NCBI GenBank assembly: GCA_914767715.1 | Contig: OU612072.1 | Location: 18,786,001-18,850,000, forward strand | DNA length: 64,000 bases | From: Membranipora membranacea | Lineage: Eukaryota > Bryozoa > Gymnolaemata > Cheilostomatida > Membraniporidae | Direction of reading: 5' to 3' | Part shown: piece by piece, positions 10,101 through 25,100 of the stretch | Layout of the letters: each line of letters opens with the position of its first letter | How positions within the stretch are numbered: position 1 is the first letter of the stretch | Position numbers and translations under genes: made by a program | Notes under the pieces: model-generated | What the model was told of the DNA's origin: nothing | What the model saw: only the letters and a program-made list of their open reading frames with translations | Databases searched by the model: none

Positions 10101-13100
10101 GGTTGCAGAGCAAAAATACACTATCTGGTAGCTTACATTTGGGCACATCCCTGATATTACAGGCACTAAAGTTGTGAAAGTTGGCTTTAGATGATGCTTG
10201 GGCTTTTACCCTGTGATAATATGAAACTCCTGCCACAAATCAACACTACAATGAATGACAATTTACTTAGCCTATTCGACTCATGCTTTGAATGGCTTTA
10301 GAAGGTACATGTGTCAGTGGGGAGTTTGGTCCCAAACTCCTTGGTGTCGGTATCATTATCAGTCGGAGTTATCTGCTGTTTTCCTCAGTGTAGACAACTC
10401 CAAAGTGAATTGAAAGAAACATAATTTTTCTAACTTGCCTAACAATTTGCACTTCAAATGTTTTATGATAAATAGCAAATAATTTCTGACCTTGAGATTT
10501 CAAATGTACATGCTTGTCTCCCACAAGCTGAGCAATAAAGCCTACAATAGGCGCCAGACCGGGATACTGTGAAACTATTTGATAATCAAACTCAATGGCC
10601 CCATTAATATATTGTAGCATAATTATTTGCACCAAAAGTGCTATCAGGGCTGAAACTTGTGGAAGCAATAGCCCTCCCTATGAACATTGTATACAAATTA
10701 TTTGCAACTCAAATTACTGTCACATTCCATGTCAGGTTCTACTCTGACTTCAATTTGGTCAAGTACCTTAGCGAGTAAAGGGTTAGCATTAGGAAAGGTT
10801 CCCAATTTTGCGTAATATTTGGTTAGCTAACATCTTCTCAACTTCTCTTTACTTTTGATACACTATAACTCCCAACTAGTGAAATTTGATACTAGCTAAC
10901 ATTGAATCACCTTCAGACTAGCTCAACTAAACTCAAATTTAGGCCTATATTTATAATCTTATCGAACAGATGGAAGAAAGTAAAGAGCAAATTAAGTTGG
11001 TGATACTGGAAAATTTGTGCTAGCTAACATTAAATGACTTAAACTCGAGGCCTAGGCCTACATATTTCCTTCTCTCAGGTAGATAGATGGTAGATAGTTA
11101 AGTGTAACTTGGGCTCGTGACTTAGACTTGCTAGCTAACTCATGCCGGCATACATTTCTAACTCCGAATTTTATCACTATGTCCACAGATATAACAAGCC
11201 ATGTTTGTGTACATTGTGATATTTTTCTCATATTTCTTATCTACCAAGCCTTAACTTCTCTCTCCTATCAAATATGATGGACTGACTCCGCAGTGGTGTA
11301 GTGTAGTCCTTCTTACCCCCCCCCCCCATCTACAAAAAAGTTCTAGCAAAGGTGCAGTATTCAGATATGTTTTAATGCAAGCCAAATCTAGTCATGACTC
11401 ATTTGATTGTTCATCGCAGGTATATAATATCACCTATAGATTTCTCACCACCACCTAGCACTGTGCGAGTACTAGATTAGAATGGTGTGTAGATAAATGG
11501 GGTTGAGGGAACGCATTCATTGATGATTTTACCTTTTGCAAAAGTGGTTTTCCGGATAAAAAATTGACTTCCATACTTGATGGGAAATTAATTAAAATTC
11601 CATGTTCAATGCTTAATTTAAATGGGGTATAGAATCTGGTCCAATGGAGGGTTCCAGGGCCTCGGACAATCAATCAAGGAGTGCTCCTCCAGCAAGACTT
11701 ACTCTTCTCGGTACAACGTGAACTTAATGGGCCTCTCGGTGATTGTGAGAGTGGTGAAGGAGCTTCGTTCATAACTCATTTACCTTAGGTTAGCCTGCCG
11801 AATTGTGTACTTATCAACTCTGTGCTGTAGCTTGCCTCTCTGTTGAGGAGGCCTGTGGATATGGGCATGGTGAGATTAGATTTTTTCAGCCACAATTGGT
11901 TTTAGCACATATGGTTAGCATGCTGTTCATGCCAGGCAAACAGTTCAGCTGGAGTTGTGGCATCGAGCGCCTTTACGGTGAGCCTTGTCGGATTGATCCC
12001 GCTCCCTGCACCCTTGGTGTATTTTTTCCTCACCCTTTGGCTGCGAGCCTTTTCCGATGAAAGCTAATCTATAGCTCTATACATATTGTGATAATCAGTC
12101 TGGGGCTATTCATAACGACAATAAAGCAATAGGATCATCGCTACGAGACCTCAGCTGAGGTCTCTGCTATCACAGTTTGTTTGTAGATAGCTGTTGAAGT
12201 TTACCAGTTATATCTGCTTTATTTTTAGTATTACATCATATCATGTGTCTCTCTGGCCCAAAATTACTTAATCCAGGGATTGAATATCACCATTTAGTGC
12301 TGAAGTGCTGAATTTGATGTGCACAACACTTGCCACAGCTTAAAAAATTAAAAATTGCGTGAGAAAACGTTTGCCAGTCTGGAAGTTATGAAAATGATCT
12401 CTTTGCTTTATTTAAGCTCCCATCTCTCCTAGCAGAAATTGGTGTTAGCTAACATTAAGTCGGCCCTAACTAACTAAGGGTCTCCTACAAAAAGGAGCTC
12501 TTTAACAAGCGCATTAACTCATATGCATAATTCAGCGTCAGTTTAGTTTTGTCTATAAGTAAACCTTTCACAAGTTGACATTATTTTAGCCTGACTTGTA
12601 GAAGTTGAAGAACGAAAGTTTGTTGATATTTGCATATAGATCAGTCCGTGATATTAGCGGCGTTGTGTTGTCGTACGCGTTACCTGTCTAGCCAGTATTG
12701 GGAAGTAGTCATATTTAACTAGTATCATGTGACTATAAAACAAACTGTGGACTATTTCCCAACCCCTAACATGTTGTCACTTCAAACTTTTGAATTTAAG
12801 AGGGTGAGAAAGCGGGTCGCCCAACAAATAGACAAGCTTTTTTTTAATTTGACTAAGGTATATTGAGCATGGTTTGAAATTATAGCATTCAAATATTTAA
12901 AAAGTGTTGATTTCATATAGTGTGGAAAGCGATTTAGTATCCTTGCGTTAAATATCGACTTCTAAGTTGACATCTGGCATTATTTCGGATTAAGATCGAT
13001 GTCATAAGATTTACTTTGGTTAGTATTGCAGGTCAGACTATGGATTGAAAGCTTCAGACCCGCCCTGGTGTTGTAGATAATTAGGGGATACAATAATTGA

Positions 13101-16100
13101 TAAACTTCAGCGAATTTTAGATCACTAAATTTTACCCAATGCGCCTATTCAAAAAATATGATATTCCTTTAGTCGACAACTCTTTTAGTTATGAATCAAA
13201 GCCTCTGTCCTGCATTCGTTTTGTATTCTATGACACAAAGTGCCAAAAAATTCAGCCAATTTATTTCACTGTTTGTCTTCAGACACTTATGAATATTCGT
13301 AATAAAATTCCATTTTTCTCACTTGAAAAGCGTTTGATGAGGCTTCATTATTCACATTGACTGAGGATTAAATGGTGCTTACGCTCTTATATTGACTTAT
13401 CAGCCTCTATCTCACCCTCAAATCTATAGAGGAGAGTTAGTCTTTGTCCTAACTTATGTCATCACTGCTGTCTGCTGTATATTTGGCTCTCAGATGTAAA
13501 TGAAAGCTCCGAATTACCGCCAAACTTTGAATAACTAAGCTGGATTGGGGAAAGATATGTTCCATATATTCACTCAGTCTACGAACGGAACGAAGGCCAC
13601 CAAAGGCTGCTAGTGGAAAGTTGAATAAAGGATCGCATCAGCGATGTCACTGCCTTCCTACAAAACTACTACCAACCATTCACATCGAACAAGGAGGTCC
13701 AAAATATAATGGAGACTATCTTGATTATCAGTGGTAAATTGTCATCCTAGAAATCATAGGCCAATGCTTGAAAACTGGAGCTGTGAGGCGGAGAACTGGC
13801 AAAAGTTGTCGCTGCTATGCAAATATCTGCTTCATATGCCAAAAGATAGAACATAGTCAGGTGCATATCAAGAGATCACAATGTTTACATTTAGTTCCTG
13901 ATAAGGGTTTAGAAGGAATTTAAAAGTTAAAGTACAAATTCAAAAAGGCGGGAAAGTTGTTTTATAACAAATGAATGCTTTGCCAACATTTTAGAACATT
14001 CGTAAATACATTACAATTTATTGAAGACATAAATTATCTTATTTTAAGACGGAGAATGACCTGTACGCTTTTATTAAGGTTTTATAATAAATTTACTACC
14101 TTTAGAAGCCATTTGTTGCCAGCCAGCGAGAGGGTTGTCCTGACAATGCTTTTCATACCTGTGTCTTTTATTGCTCCAGTCTCAAAATTTTAATTTCCCC
14201 ATAGGAGTAAATGTGTCATCTACATACTTAGCATAGTATGCAATATCCTCTGTAATGAGCAATATCCACCCATTACCCACAATGCACACTGCATACTACT
14301 CTAAGGAGGGACAAAAGCAGCTTTAATCTTTCTCTACCTCCATTATGGCTGTTACTAGGTCTACAGTTTTAGTGGGAGACAAGAAATTAGAAAACAACTC
14401 ATCTGTTTATACTCCATGTTGTTACCAGTAGATATGATTTGGAGTAAATTATTTTGCTACTGGCAAAAGTTCCTTAGGATAAGGTCTATGGACATTATTT
14501 CCCTACCTGATGCAGAGTTGCCTTGAACCATGCTTTTGACATGAGTATGATGATGCAAAGAAATATTTCGAGCCCAAAAAGACAACAGCAATGTGCATCC
14601 TATTGGCCTTATATGCTGTCTCTGGTCCGACCTACAGATATCAAAGTAGGAGTTTTATAACCTCAAAACTGTCACAGTTGATAGTCCCAGTTGATAGTCC
14701 CTTGGGAGTAAAATAACAGCTAGAGTTAAATTCAGCCGGTAAGGGATGACCTATGTCGACTTCCAGCAATTTTCATTGTCTTAGGTGGGAGTTTAGGGCG
14801 AGTAACCGTCAGCTGACCTTCGCAAAGCCTGCACAAGTTGCAAATTTTTTCTACTGTGAATGATTTACTAATATTAGCGTTGATCTGCTATACCTTGATG
14901 ACTGTTACGCTTTGAACAACACATCCTTGTGTTTAGGAGCATTCATAGATTTAGTTTTACATCAGATCAGGGTTACCTGGAATATGACCTAATAGTCCCT
15001 AGTTATCATGTATACGTTATGTTTACAGGTGGTAGCGGACTATCACTGGATACATACGGAGGTGAGATTGGAGATGATATCGGTGATATGCTCTCCAACC
15101 AATCGGAGATTAACAGACTCAACTCAGAGTTAGAGAGAGTCAGGGCTGAGTGTCTACACTGGAAACGAGAATCTAAACGCGCGTCTACTCCTCAAACTCA
15201 GGTTAGTGATCGGATACAGCTGCTTTCTGTATGACACCATGATAGCCTTGGTTGATTATAAAAAATCAAGTTGTCTCATCGCAGGATCATCCCAATGCAT
15301 GGGCGGCGAAGCATAAGTTGCCTTAATGGCGCGGCCACAATATCTGCGCCTGGTTGCTCTCTGTTTGCAGGCAGGTTGGAGCACACCTGGTGGCCAACCA
15401 AACCCCAGTAGTCGACGGACTGCAGTGGGAGTCAAACCCACAACCCTCTTGACCTTGCAATGATACCATGACAAGTCATTTTATATTATTCTAGATAATG
15501 TATGGGGGTTGCAATTTAATACCAATGTATTTTCACTAAAATTGACGCTGAATAGTATTTTGGTTAAAAAATTATCAACGTCAAACGGAGTGTTTAAGTT
15601 CTTATAAGATTAGAATAAAGTGTAAAAATCAAAGATGAAACTCGAAATTGCACCCAAACAAAAAATAGGCCAAATGAATTCACACAACCACGGTTTGTGG
15701 ATGTCAATAATGACCGTTTCAGATCAAAATTGCATTGTGGGATACTATTTAATAGAATGGTAATAATATTAATTCCATGTGACACTGCCACCGAAGTTCA
15801 TTACCTAATCAAGGCACTCTGGGATTTGATATATTATTAGCTCAGTATATGTGGTTGGACTTATTAGCACTGGTTGCCAGTCGTGTCATTATTATAACCG
15901 CTGCACAACCTTGGGATATGATGGATTGGGTGGATTCTTCGGGAAGTGGGCTATTTGAACAACTCGCTCTATAAAAAATATTGGTGTATGTGATGCACCT
16001 ATTAAGGCGTAACATTTTAAAATAAGAGTAAAACAAAAATTTACCTGCGATGTAAGCGACTAGAATACTATTTATTTTTAGAAGCCCCTTGTCTTTTAAA

Positions 16101-19100
16101 AAAATTCCAAAAATGCAGTCACCTTCCCTTCACTAATAATATGTAGCTGTGCTGGAGAAAGTGTTTTGTTATGTGGAAGCAAAGGAACATCTAGTAGGAT
16201 GATATATAAAGTTTGTTAATTTACATAGCTTTCACTTTTTTTGTCAAATGGCTCTAAACCACATCCCCACTAAAGTTATTGTCTCAGACATGAATTGCGC
16301 TTGCCAGCTTTTAAAAATGGAATTCAAAGCCACTACTTTGAAAAGTGCTATCGTTTTTTTTATTCGAATGACACTTCACTTTTTATATAATGAACTGAAG
16401 TGCTAAGCAAATAAAGTTTAGTCTGGCCCCGTGTTTGCGTAAAAGCCTTAGGTTCTCCCTAAACACACCAAAATATCATAGCGGGGGGTGCGCCACCCTC
16501 CCTGCTCGGTTTGGTTGGATATAGTTCACACGCTTTTAGTGTATAGCATTACAAGCGTTGCACGATGCGTTAGATTGAGACTTCGTGTTGAATACCAATA
16601 AGCCGTTAGCATACATGTCAGTGTGCGTTAGTCTGACAAAGTGAGCATCACGCCTTTTGCTTCTGCTGCTACGGCCTTAATTGAACAGGTGAGATTTTTT
16701 TTGAAGTATTTTTTGTTTAAATTTTCTATCTATCAAATTGGTCTGACATTGGAATGTTCAGTCTAGGGAATTTTCATCATTTTTGCCAAGAATGAGGATG
16801 AAATTTGGAACTTCTCCACAAATGACAACCAAGCATTTTGTCATAGAGGCTAAATTGAGGAATATAGTCAGACTGTAAACAAGAAAACCATGTGAAGCGA
16901 ACTCCAAAAAAAGTGCTAGGCAACAATGTAATAGCGCTATGACTCCACAGATATCTAACTTTGCTTTCGACGCACTGCCCATCACATATAGCGACGCTAT
17001 GCTTACACAAAGCGAACATCATTATTCAATCTCACATATCACTAGTTTTGAAGCAGCACAAAATATTAAGCTTTCATCTCAGAAATTTTAATTTAAATGA
17101 TAAATGGAACTAACTTTGTGGGAAGGATATTGGAATTTTAAATTTTTACAGCAATAGGATAAGTTTGTTATGTATATAATGATACGACAGTTTTAATCTC
17201 AAACCAAACATCCTATCATCATCATTACTGTTTGGTTTGTAGGACACGGCGTCTGTGACAGCGACAGCACGACAGCAGAAGATAGAGGAGGAAAAGTCAG
17301 CACTCCAACAACAGATACAAGTTAGTTACTGTTACTGATATATGTTATGAGGGAAACCCTGAGCAAGCGTATGGCTATTCATGTATGGTTCCTGGACCGC
17401 ATTTCTCATCTTTGATTGGTCCACAAGTTCAAAATCTAGAATAGCTGACACTTGTAATCTAATGTGAAGTTCTTAAAGGTTGTTACTGAGACATCAGTTG
17501 ATGCATAGAGTGAAAGCTGCCAGATTTTTAGCTTTATTTAGATCCTGACACAAAGCTTTATACTGGTGGCATATTATCTACAAAAAGCCATGCTATGTAT
17601 TTCACCACTTATCTATAAATTCATATCAATTGTCAGAGCCATCAGACTGATGTTTAAGTCTGGATAGTCTGCTATTTTAGTGGTCATATGGAATCTGTCA
17701 CAGTTTGAGCAACCCTAAAAGGAGCAAATATATGCCAGTGTTTAGTTTAGGTTGTATGGGGTGACTCGATGTAAGCCAACACAAACTTTCACCATCTGAG
17801 TAAATGTTAGCCATAAAATACGCTAGTAAGAGCCTGCTCTAATTGGTGAAATTTTCCTCCTATGATTATCCCACTCCTGGGAGGTTTCAAATCTTGGCAG
17901 TCCCACCAAAAAGGTCCTAACGCTTCTTCATCAGAGGTAGTCAGGGGACTGGTTTTATCACCAAGTATCACTCATTGGTTGATAAGCTGAAGCTGCAAAG
18001 TAGGCCAGGCAGCTCAATAAGGAAATTATATCCATAAGGATATGTTATAAATAGATGAAGCTGATTACCAATTGAGTTTTACCAGGAAAGTAATAATGTC
18101 ATATAATGCCAGCTAATGTTACATATTTGGCTACATAAATTTGGTAGTTATTAATAAATGATATCTACATGGCTACACCTTTATCATTGTGACTGGGTGG
18201 CCTTAATGATATTGGCTCTTATCCAGCTGAAGAGAGCAAGAGTGAGGTTTTTATCTAGGCCTCAAAAATATATTCAGTTTCAATTGGATAAAAGTAAGCA
18301 GAGAATGATAAACACAAATGACACACTGATTTTTCTTTTCCAAACCCAATTTGTCAGCCAGTTCCCTGTAATTCAGACCAGGTACTACTGATGAGAAGAG
18401 ATGTCATGGGGTTATTGATGTGAAAATGTGAATCCAGCGGAGCGGAGACCAGTAGCCTACTTGTGAAGACCTGGAAATTTCAAAAGAATAATTAATATTG
18501 GCTGTTATATAGGACACTTATTATATGAAATTTTCCTTGACGTTGTGTCGCATGTACGTCACTGTCCTGGTCTATTTTAGGATTTAGAGAGTCGTCTCTC
18601 CGTACAAAGTGAGAAATATCAGCAGGAGTTATCTACACTCGATCAGCTGCACAACGAGAAACTCGCTGGGGTGAAGAAGGCTTATACCCAGCAGATTGAG
18701 GAGCTACACTCTGAAATAGGTAAGTGATTCACACTGCGATCAATTGAGATTGAATAGCTGAATGAGTGAGTGAGTAAGTGTGTCACACATAGATTGATTG
18801 AGCCACATTTTGATCAATTTAGATCGTCTGACTGACTGGGTTGGTGAGTGAGTGAGTCATGGATTTAGTCTGAGTGAGGCACAAATCAATTGATTGGGAT
18901 TGAATGACTAAAGTACTGACTGTTCTAAACTGATGGGCATTGGTTTTCTTGCTATATCCTCCCCTCTGCGTATGTCACCAAGTAATTCCTTATGACTATC
19001 GGTATTGTACATTTGCTCGATTCAATAATACCCAACTTTTCTCCCATCTTAAACAGGGGATGCAGAATCGCAAAGTCATTCACCTCTCACAACTATATGT

Positions 19101-22100
19101 TCTTTATAAAATGATGTTACCATTAATATGATTGATCAGTTCTTAACCAATCATGAAAGCTCTTCTCTCATCATATTCAATCTCAATCTGCTCATAATAA
19201 ATCTTTCTCCTTCCCGAAAAGAGTCCAATCTTGCCAAGTTCCAAGTAATTCAGCCTTTTGTCATAGGATTTAGTTATCTGAATAGCTAAGGGGAAACCAC
19301 AGATATGTTGTGATCACTCAGGGTCTTGAGTCATTCGTTTGGATGAGATTTTGCTTGGTTTAGGATATTGTGTAAAAAAATTAAAATCAAAGTGCCACTC
19401 CCCAAAAACCACACCCAAAATTACTGAATCCCATCAAATTTCCCGAGCTTTGTTCCGCAACACTCGAATATCGTTACTGATCACAATTTATGCGCGTTAT
19501 GTAGTCTCTCACTCTCCCTTCCCCTTACATTGGTAGTTTCTTACACCAAAAACCTTTCCAGCTCGACATGATGACATCATGTTCACCATAGTCTGCTGTT
19601 TCAGCGATAAGATCTTCCCTTCTTACTATGATTGATTATGACATCTGAACAATGGTGCACCAGTTCTTGATGAGCATTTGTGATATCTGTTCTCTCAGCT
19701 ATGTATTGAACCAGTTGGGAGAAACTCTCAGCAGAAAACAATTAGGCTGCTACTTGAGAAAATGAGATGTTACTCCGATTCCTTGCCTTGATTTGGGTTC
19801 CGCCCTTGGCTATTTATAGCTTGACCTTACCATCGATACCAGCTAAAGCCACTAATTGTTAATTGAGATTTGAAATTAACTTTATCTACTCGCCCTGACT
19901 GCCTACTGACTAATAATATGCCTGAAATTGAATACTTGTGGCTATTTGGAGGTTTAAGGGGATGAAGAAGAAGATGCAAGCGCCTCCATAGATTGGCATT
20001 GACTATAATTGGTTGTGATTGCTTGCTGGGCCCAGATAACTGTATATTTTCGCGATGGGTATGGCAGATAGCGCTAGATGTTAGACAGTTTTAGGGTTTA
20101 AAAGCCTGTATACTTTTCATATCTCGACTCTTTTGTTGGTGTCATAGTAAAGGATAAAAAGTAGCACAAGGTATCTTGATGTTTGTTTTCTTGCATTAAT
20201 GGGTTAGAATGTTAGATGGTTGATAGTCATAACCAAAGATCTAAGTTAGAAGCAGTTAAAGGCTGGGGCTATCTGAAAACTGTCAACTTGCAATTATTGG
20301 TCTGGCTGGACAGGGGAAAATGGGCGGAGACTAAGTCACCCGAGATCTGAGACTCCTTGTTTCCTGAAGCTCTACTAGTTTTGTCTGTTGAAGAGGCTGT
20401 GGTTGTTTGTGCATTTCCTTCGTTACTCACTAGTTGGGCTCTTCATTCAGACCAAACTTCTACCCATAATTCCAGCAGGTTGTAAACAACATCTAGGTTT
20501 ATTCAGTTGACGATGCCTCAGTCTTTGAATAAAAACTGGTCAGTTTTAGCGGTCAAGTACAGGCTTTCTCCCATTCAACAGCTGATAAAAATAAACACCG
20601 GCCACTGTACCTGAACAAAAGGCGAGATGAGTAGCTCTAGACACAAACTACTCTGAGCCATTGATCAGGAGCTTTTAATAGAAACATTAATCCCCCCATC
20701 ACTCTCATTCTGTCAACTTTGTAAACTTTGTAAACTTGAACATAATTAATTATTCAAAGATTAATTAGCCAACAATAGGAAAGATGAATGTTTGCAAACA
20801 AGTTCACTAGAGACAAAAGAAATTAACTGCAGCTATTTTAGTGCAAAACAAAACTATCTAGCCTGGGAACATATCCAGGGATGGCGATGTGAACTCTAGG
20901 CTGATCATTTTGTAGTTCAAAGAAGAGAAAATTTCCCGAATTTAGGTCATTGCTGAACTGTGAAACAAACTTACCCTCCTTTTTTCAGCAATTAATGTCA
21001 AGCTTTTGAATAAGCAATAGATTCAGAGAAAAATCTGGTCAAAGGCCTATTAATGACATTGTTGGGAACGTTTGAACAAATATCGGTCAAGCAGAAAGAG
21101 TGATGGGCCTATTATTATAAGACAGGAATATTTGATCTCATCTCTGAAAAAAACATTAAAAAAACTCCCCTATAATGAAATTTCGCTGTTTTGGCTTTTA
21201 TTATGTATACATACATTGCCTTGACATCAGCTGGGACGATAGACTTAATAGACTTTAATATAATCACGTCTATGACTGGGACATTTTGAATGGGACTTCT
21301 CCAGTTCCCCTCACAAATCACCATTATATTTTCATGATTTGTCACTTTACCACAAACATAGTGATGAAAGCACATTGTATGGAACTAAAAAAATCACGTT
21401 TCTTCTTTTTTCACTGCTTTCTGTTAGGGTTAAATATCATCACATCATTTTCTTTGCTATCTGACAATTGTAGCTTTTGGCTTTCTGCAATGGATACTGA
21501 TTTTTTTTGTCATGTTGACCTTGCTGTACACCCATTAATAATATTAAAGTAGGTCCATGCTTGTCATGTAGGCCTACTGCACATTGTGACACTACCAGAC
21601 TAAAATTAAAAAAAGGAAAGTGAATTCAGATTTTGGCTGCTAACTTTTAACATTCTTGGCCGTGCTTACATAATTTTTCATAGAATGTCTAATTTTTATG
21701 CATTGTTGTGTTGAATCCCTGGTTATATGCAGATGACAAAGTGTTGCCATGGAGTCCGAATGAGTTATGCTCCCCCTCCCTGTCACAATTCTCTTCAATA
21801 GTTTTATTTTATGTAGATTTGAATTTGTAATTTATCTATCGTTGTCGTGGTGATGGAGCTAAGAAAAATGTGATCTGTCACTTTCAGTTTTTAATGACAA
21901 TCAGACTTGCCATAATAAATCATGCTTTATGCGAGATATAAACGTAAAATGTTATTAGGATTATCAAGAAGTATGGCTTGCTCAGAATTTCAAGCATGTT
22001 ATTTTGCTGTTGAGTTAAAAATAATGCAACCATAAAAGTCTTCAATGCCAGGAATTTAATCAATAGAATAATAATATTGGAATTCTGGTTTCTTGTCTGA

Positions 22101-25100
22101 ATTTTTATTTGATTTTTATGGCAGGTCTGTTTTGATAAATTAGACAGTGAATTTTTGACACAGTAGCGCTTTTTGCTCAAACCACTGGCAAGTCTTTATA
22201 GTTTGTGAGAGCATTGTGTCATGAGCTCCATACAACAACGTCGTGTCATTGATGATTTCTAGAAGAACTGCAAAGTAGTACAGAGCATCAGCAACATGGC
22301 GGGACTACCGACAACTCAGAGCAAGACAGACTACAGGACGAGAACGATAGACTACATAAACGAGTTGAAGAGGTGAGTTTTTTCTCTGATAGTTTATGAG
22401 GTTTTTGTTTGGTGTGTATGAACGAAAGTGAAAGGTTATTTTGAGCAGCGTAAAGTTAATTGTTACAATTGTATTTCAAAAGTGAGAAATGTATTGGATG
22501 TTGGGGAAACTTTGCTTCTGTTGCTTTATATAGTGTAACATCGAGTTTGTGGGAGTGTGTTTGGATGTGTCATAAAACACAGCAGCTTTTAAAGTATGGT
22601 GTAGTTGCTCGTACCAGCTGGTGAACACAACTACAGATTTAATTTAACCTCACAGTATCAGAGATCACCACCCAATCTTTGTCCAATAGTGGACTTTAGG
22701 TAGTTCCCAAAATGCTCCTCACAAAAAGGTTACCGGACAACTGAAAAAGTAATGAATTTTTTGAAATGCCATCGATGCGTTAGTCTGTGTTAGTCTGCAT
22801 TTTTTGAGAAATACATTGATCACCGAAAAATGGTCGTCAGAAGTTTTCGAGCTATAGTGAGCTGATTGTTGCACTAAAATTGCCTCTTGATTGCACTCCA
22901 CAAATCAGTTTTGGGACCAGGTACGTCGTTATTGATTTGCAAGCTTTAGGTGCTGCTGCTTTGAATGTCCAAATATTTCCCAATCAATGTTGTATTGTCT
23001 TTGTAACAATGAGAAGGCAACTAAAGAACTGCGCTAATGACTAAAGAGATATCCAGGCTATCTTTATTTCCAAATTTGCTTGGGCAGCGAAGTGGACACT
23101 GCATGAATACAAATCTTGTCTAACAGAAAATCGGAGGAGATTAATACCAAATCTCTGTATGCACTGCCAGTCAATGAACATTGCAGCTAAGCTTTGTAAA
23201 ATGAAGATTAATCAATTTATAAATACCAACTGACCAGCTAAAAATAACGTACAATAGGATATGTCAGGCAAAAAAACGCATACAAAGAATCACCTCAACT
23301 TTGGTTGGTCCAAAAACCGGTAGCGGCCTTTTCAGAAAGAATTCTATTTTTCATCTGATCAATGAGGTTGACCTGAAAGAAGCCTTTGAACCATACACAT
23401 CAATCATCTTTTTGGGAGGGGGCACAAATGTCCAGAAATATGCGAAGCCTCAATTCAAATTTGCTAAGGCTAGGTCAAATGATAAAAAAGTCTATATAAT
23501 GCATGTTTTATCTCGTTTTGTTGACACAGCACACATTATTGTCTGGTGAGTGGGCCCTATTCAGTGAGGAAAGAGCTAACAGTGTTCTGATAATGGGGTC
23601 TTAGTCAAGGTGTGGTCAGCGAGATACTCACGCCCAACCAGCATGCCACCAAACTAGTCTAAAAATAGCCATTTAAAGCTACTTGCCAAGGGACATTAGA
23701 AAAGTTTTTAAAAGCTGTGTTTACATGACTTGTAAAATTCATAGTTGGCTGATTTTGGTAGTTTGATGGTTTAGAAAGTTTGAATGAGTTGATTTACACA
23801 GCTGTCTTTGTGTTTTTTAATCCCCATAAATTCGAGGAAGCTTCTTTGTGATCTCCCTCCCGCCAAATATTGCGTACTTAACTGTGTGTATCCTAAAACC
23901 AACAATAAGAAGCTAAAGTTCCTGGAAACGACCGATCCTTCAAAAAGTTCCCTATCTCTAGTCTCTAAATATGTCAAACACTAAGTAAACTACAGCCGAT
24001 CATAATATACAGGGTCCCATCATCTAACGCTCTCACCTCCACAGCACATATTACACTCTTATCTGGAGTGGGGTCGATGGCTGTTTGAACAGCTTTGTAC
24101 CTCAGGTGTTCAGTTATAATCGTGAACTAGTATGTCCCCTGCAATGCTATGAGAACCTTTCATATCAGGTTCACACATTTTAAATAATTACGAAACTTGA
24201 AATAGAACACCGTTTAGCTATGAGAACAAGGTTTTGTGTGAGGACAAATCATAAAAGCTTTTAGTAATTTTACAGAATGACCAAAAATCAGTAGGAACAT
24301 GCCGCGGATGTTCAAACATTTCTGCTGCAGTATAGCCATCATTTCTGTTGATGTATGCGGTCACCTTGTATTTACAATGGTGTGTGTTAAGCTGCCTCTA
24401 CATTTAAGTTCTCAAATAAGGGTAGATAAACCACAGAGCTCCGTTGTATAATTTATGCCTGTACCTTCAGGTCTGGCAAATAGTAATCAAGCATTTGGAA
24501 TAAAACCTCATTATGAAAAAGAGGCTTTGATTTTTTTATCCCCAGGGTGATTTTCAAACAATCATGGAAACCAGCCTGTAGAAGTTTGATGGAAGAGCTT
24601 ATTTTTGCTAGGCAAAATATACAACTGGAGGTGTTGGGAGCGACCTGCCTCATAGGGATGATTTATTAGTAGTCTATTAATGGCAGTGAATAATGACATA
24701 AAATGAAACATTACTTCCACTTAGAGCTAAAATATAAAGGTCATTGCTGCTGGGTTTGATGCTCCGTTGCTGAGGTTCAAATAAAATAACTCTTCACCTG
24801 GAATTCAAAGTCATAATGGCATTGTGGGAAGGTTGTTAAAATTGTTAATTTGGGGGAGACAATTCCTTAATGCTCATACATTAATATCCTCTTTGGTAGA
24901 CAGCTGATCTTATCATGCCAAATCTGATGTTAATAGGTGAGACTCTGAGGTTGTGTACCTTTAGATCTCTGTTAATCCCATCTTTTTACAATCCAGGTTC
25001 TGCTCAACAGCCAAACACTTGTAGTTATGAAGATGGTATCTCAAATAAAACAACTGAATGAGATTTTTTGTGTCCTTGAAACTCTATCAATCTTTCCGAT

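Noticed and set aside
10369-10668. 99-codon minus-strand ORF in intron 4
   Set aside because: No domain, no splice framework, and composition typical of AT-rich intron; treated as fortuitous.
15420-15464. Functional tRNA gene in intron 5
   Set aside because: Only the T-arm is intact; acceptor, D-arm and box A are missing, so a SINE remnant is a better explanation.
16758-17022. Two overlapping minus-strand ORFs in intron 5
   Set aside because: They overlap in different frames, have no domains and no splice support.
23301-23549. 82-codon plus-strand ORF in intron 8
   Set aside because: It has some protein-like segments but no recognisable family and no phase-compatible splice pair into TRIP11; not enough to call.
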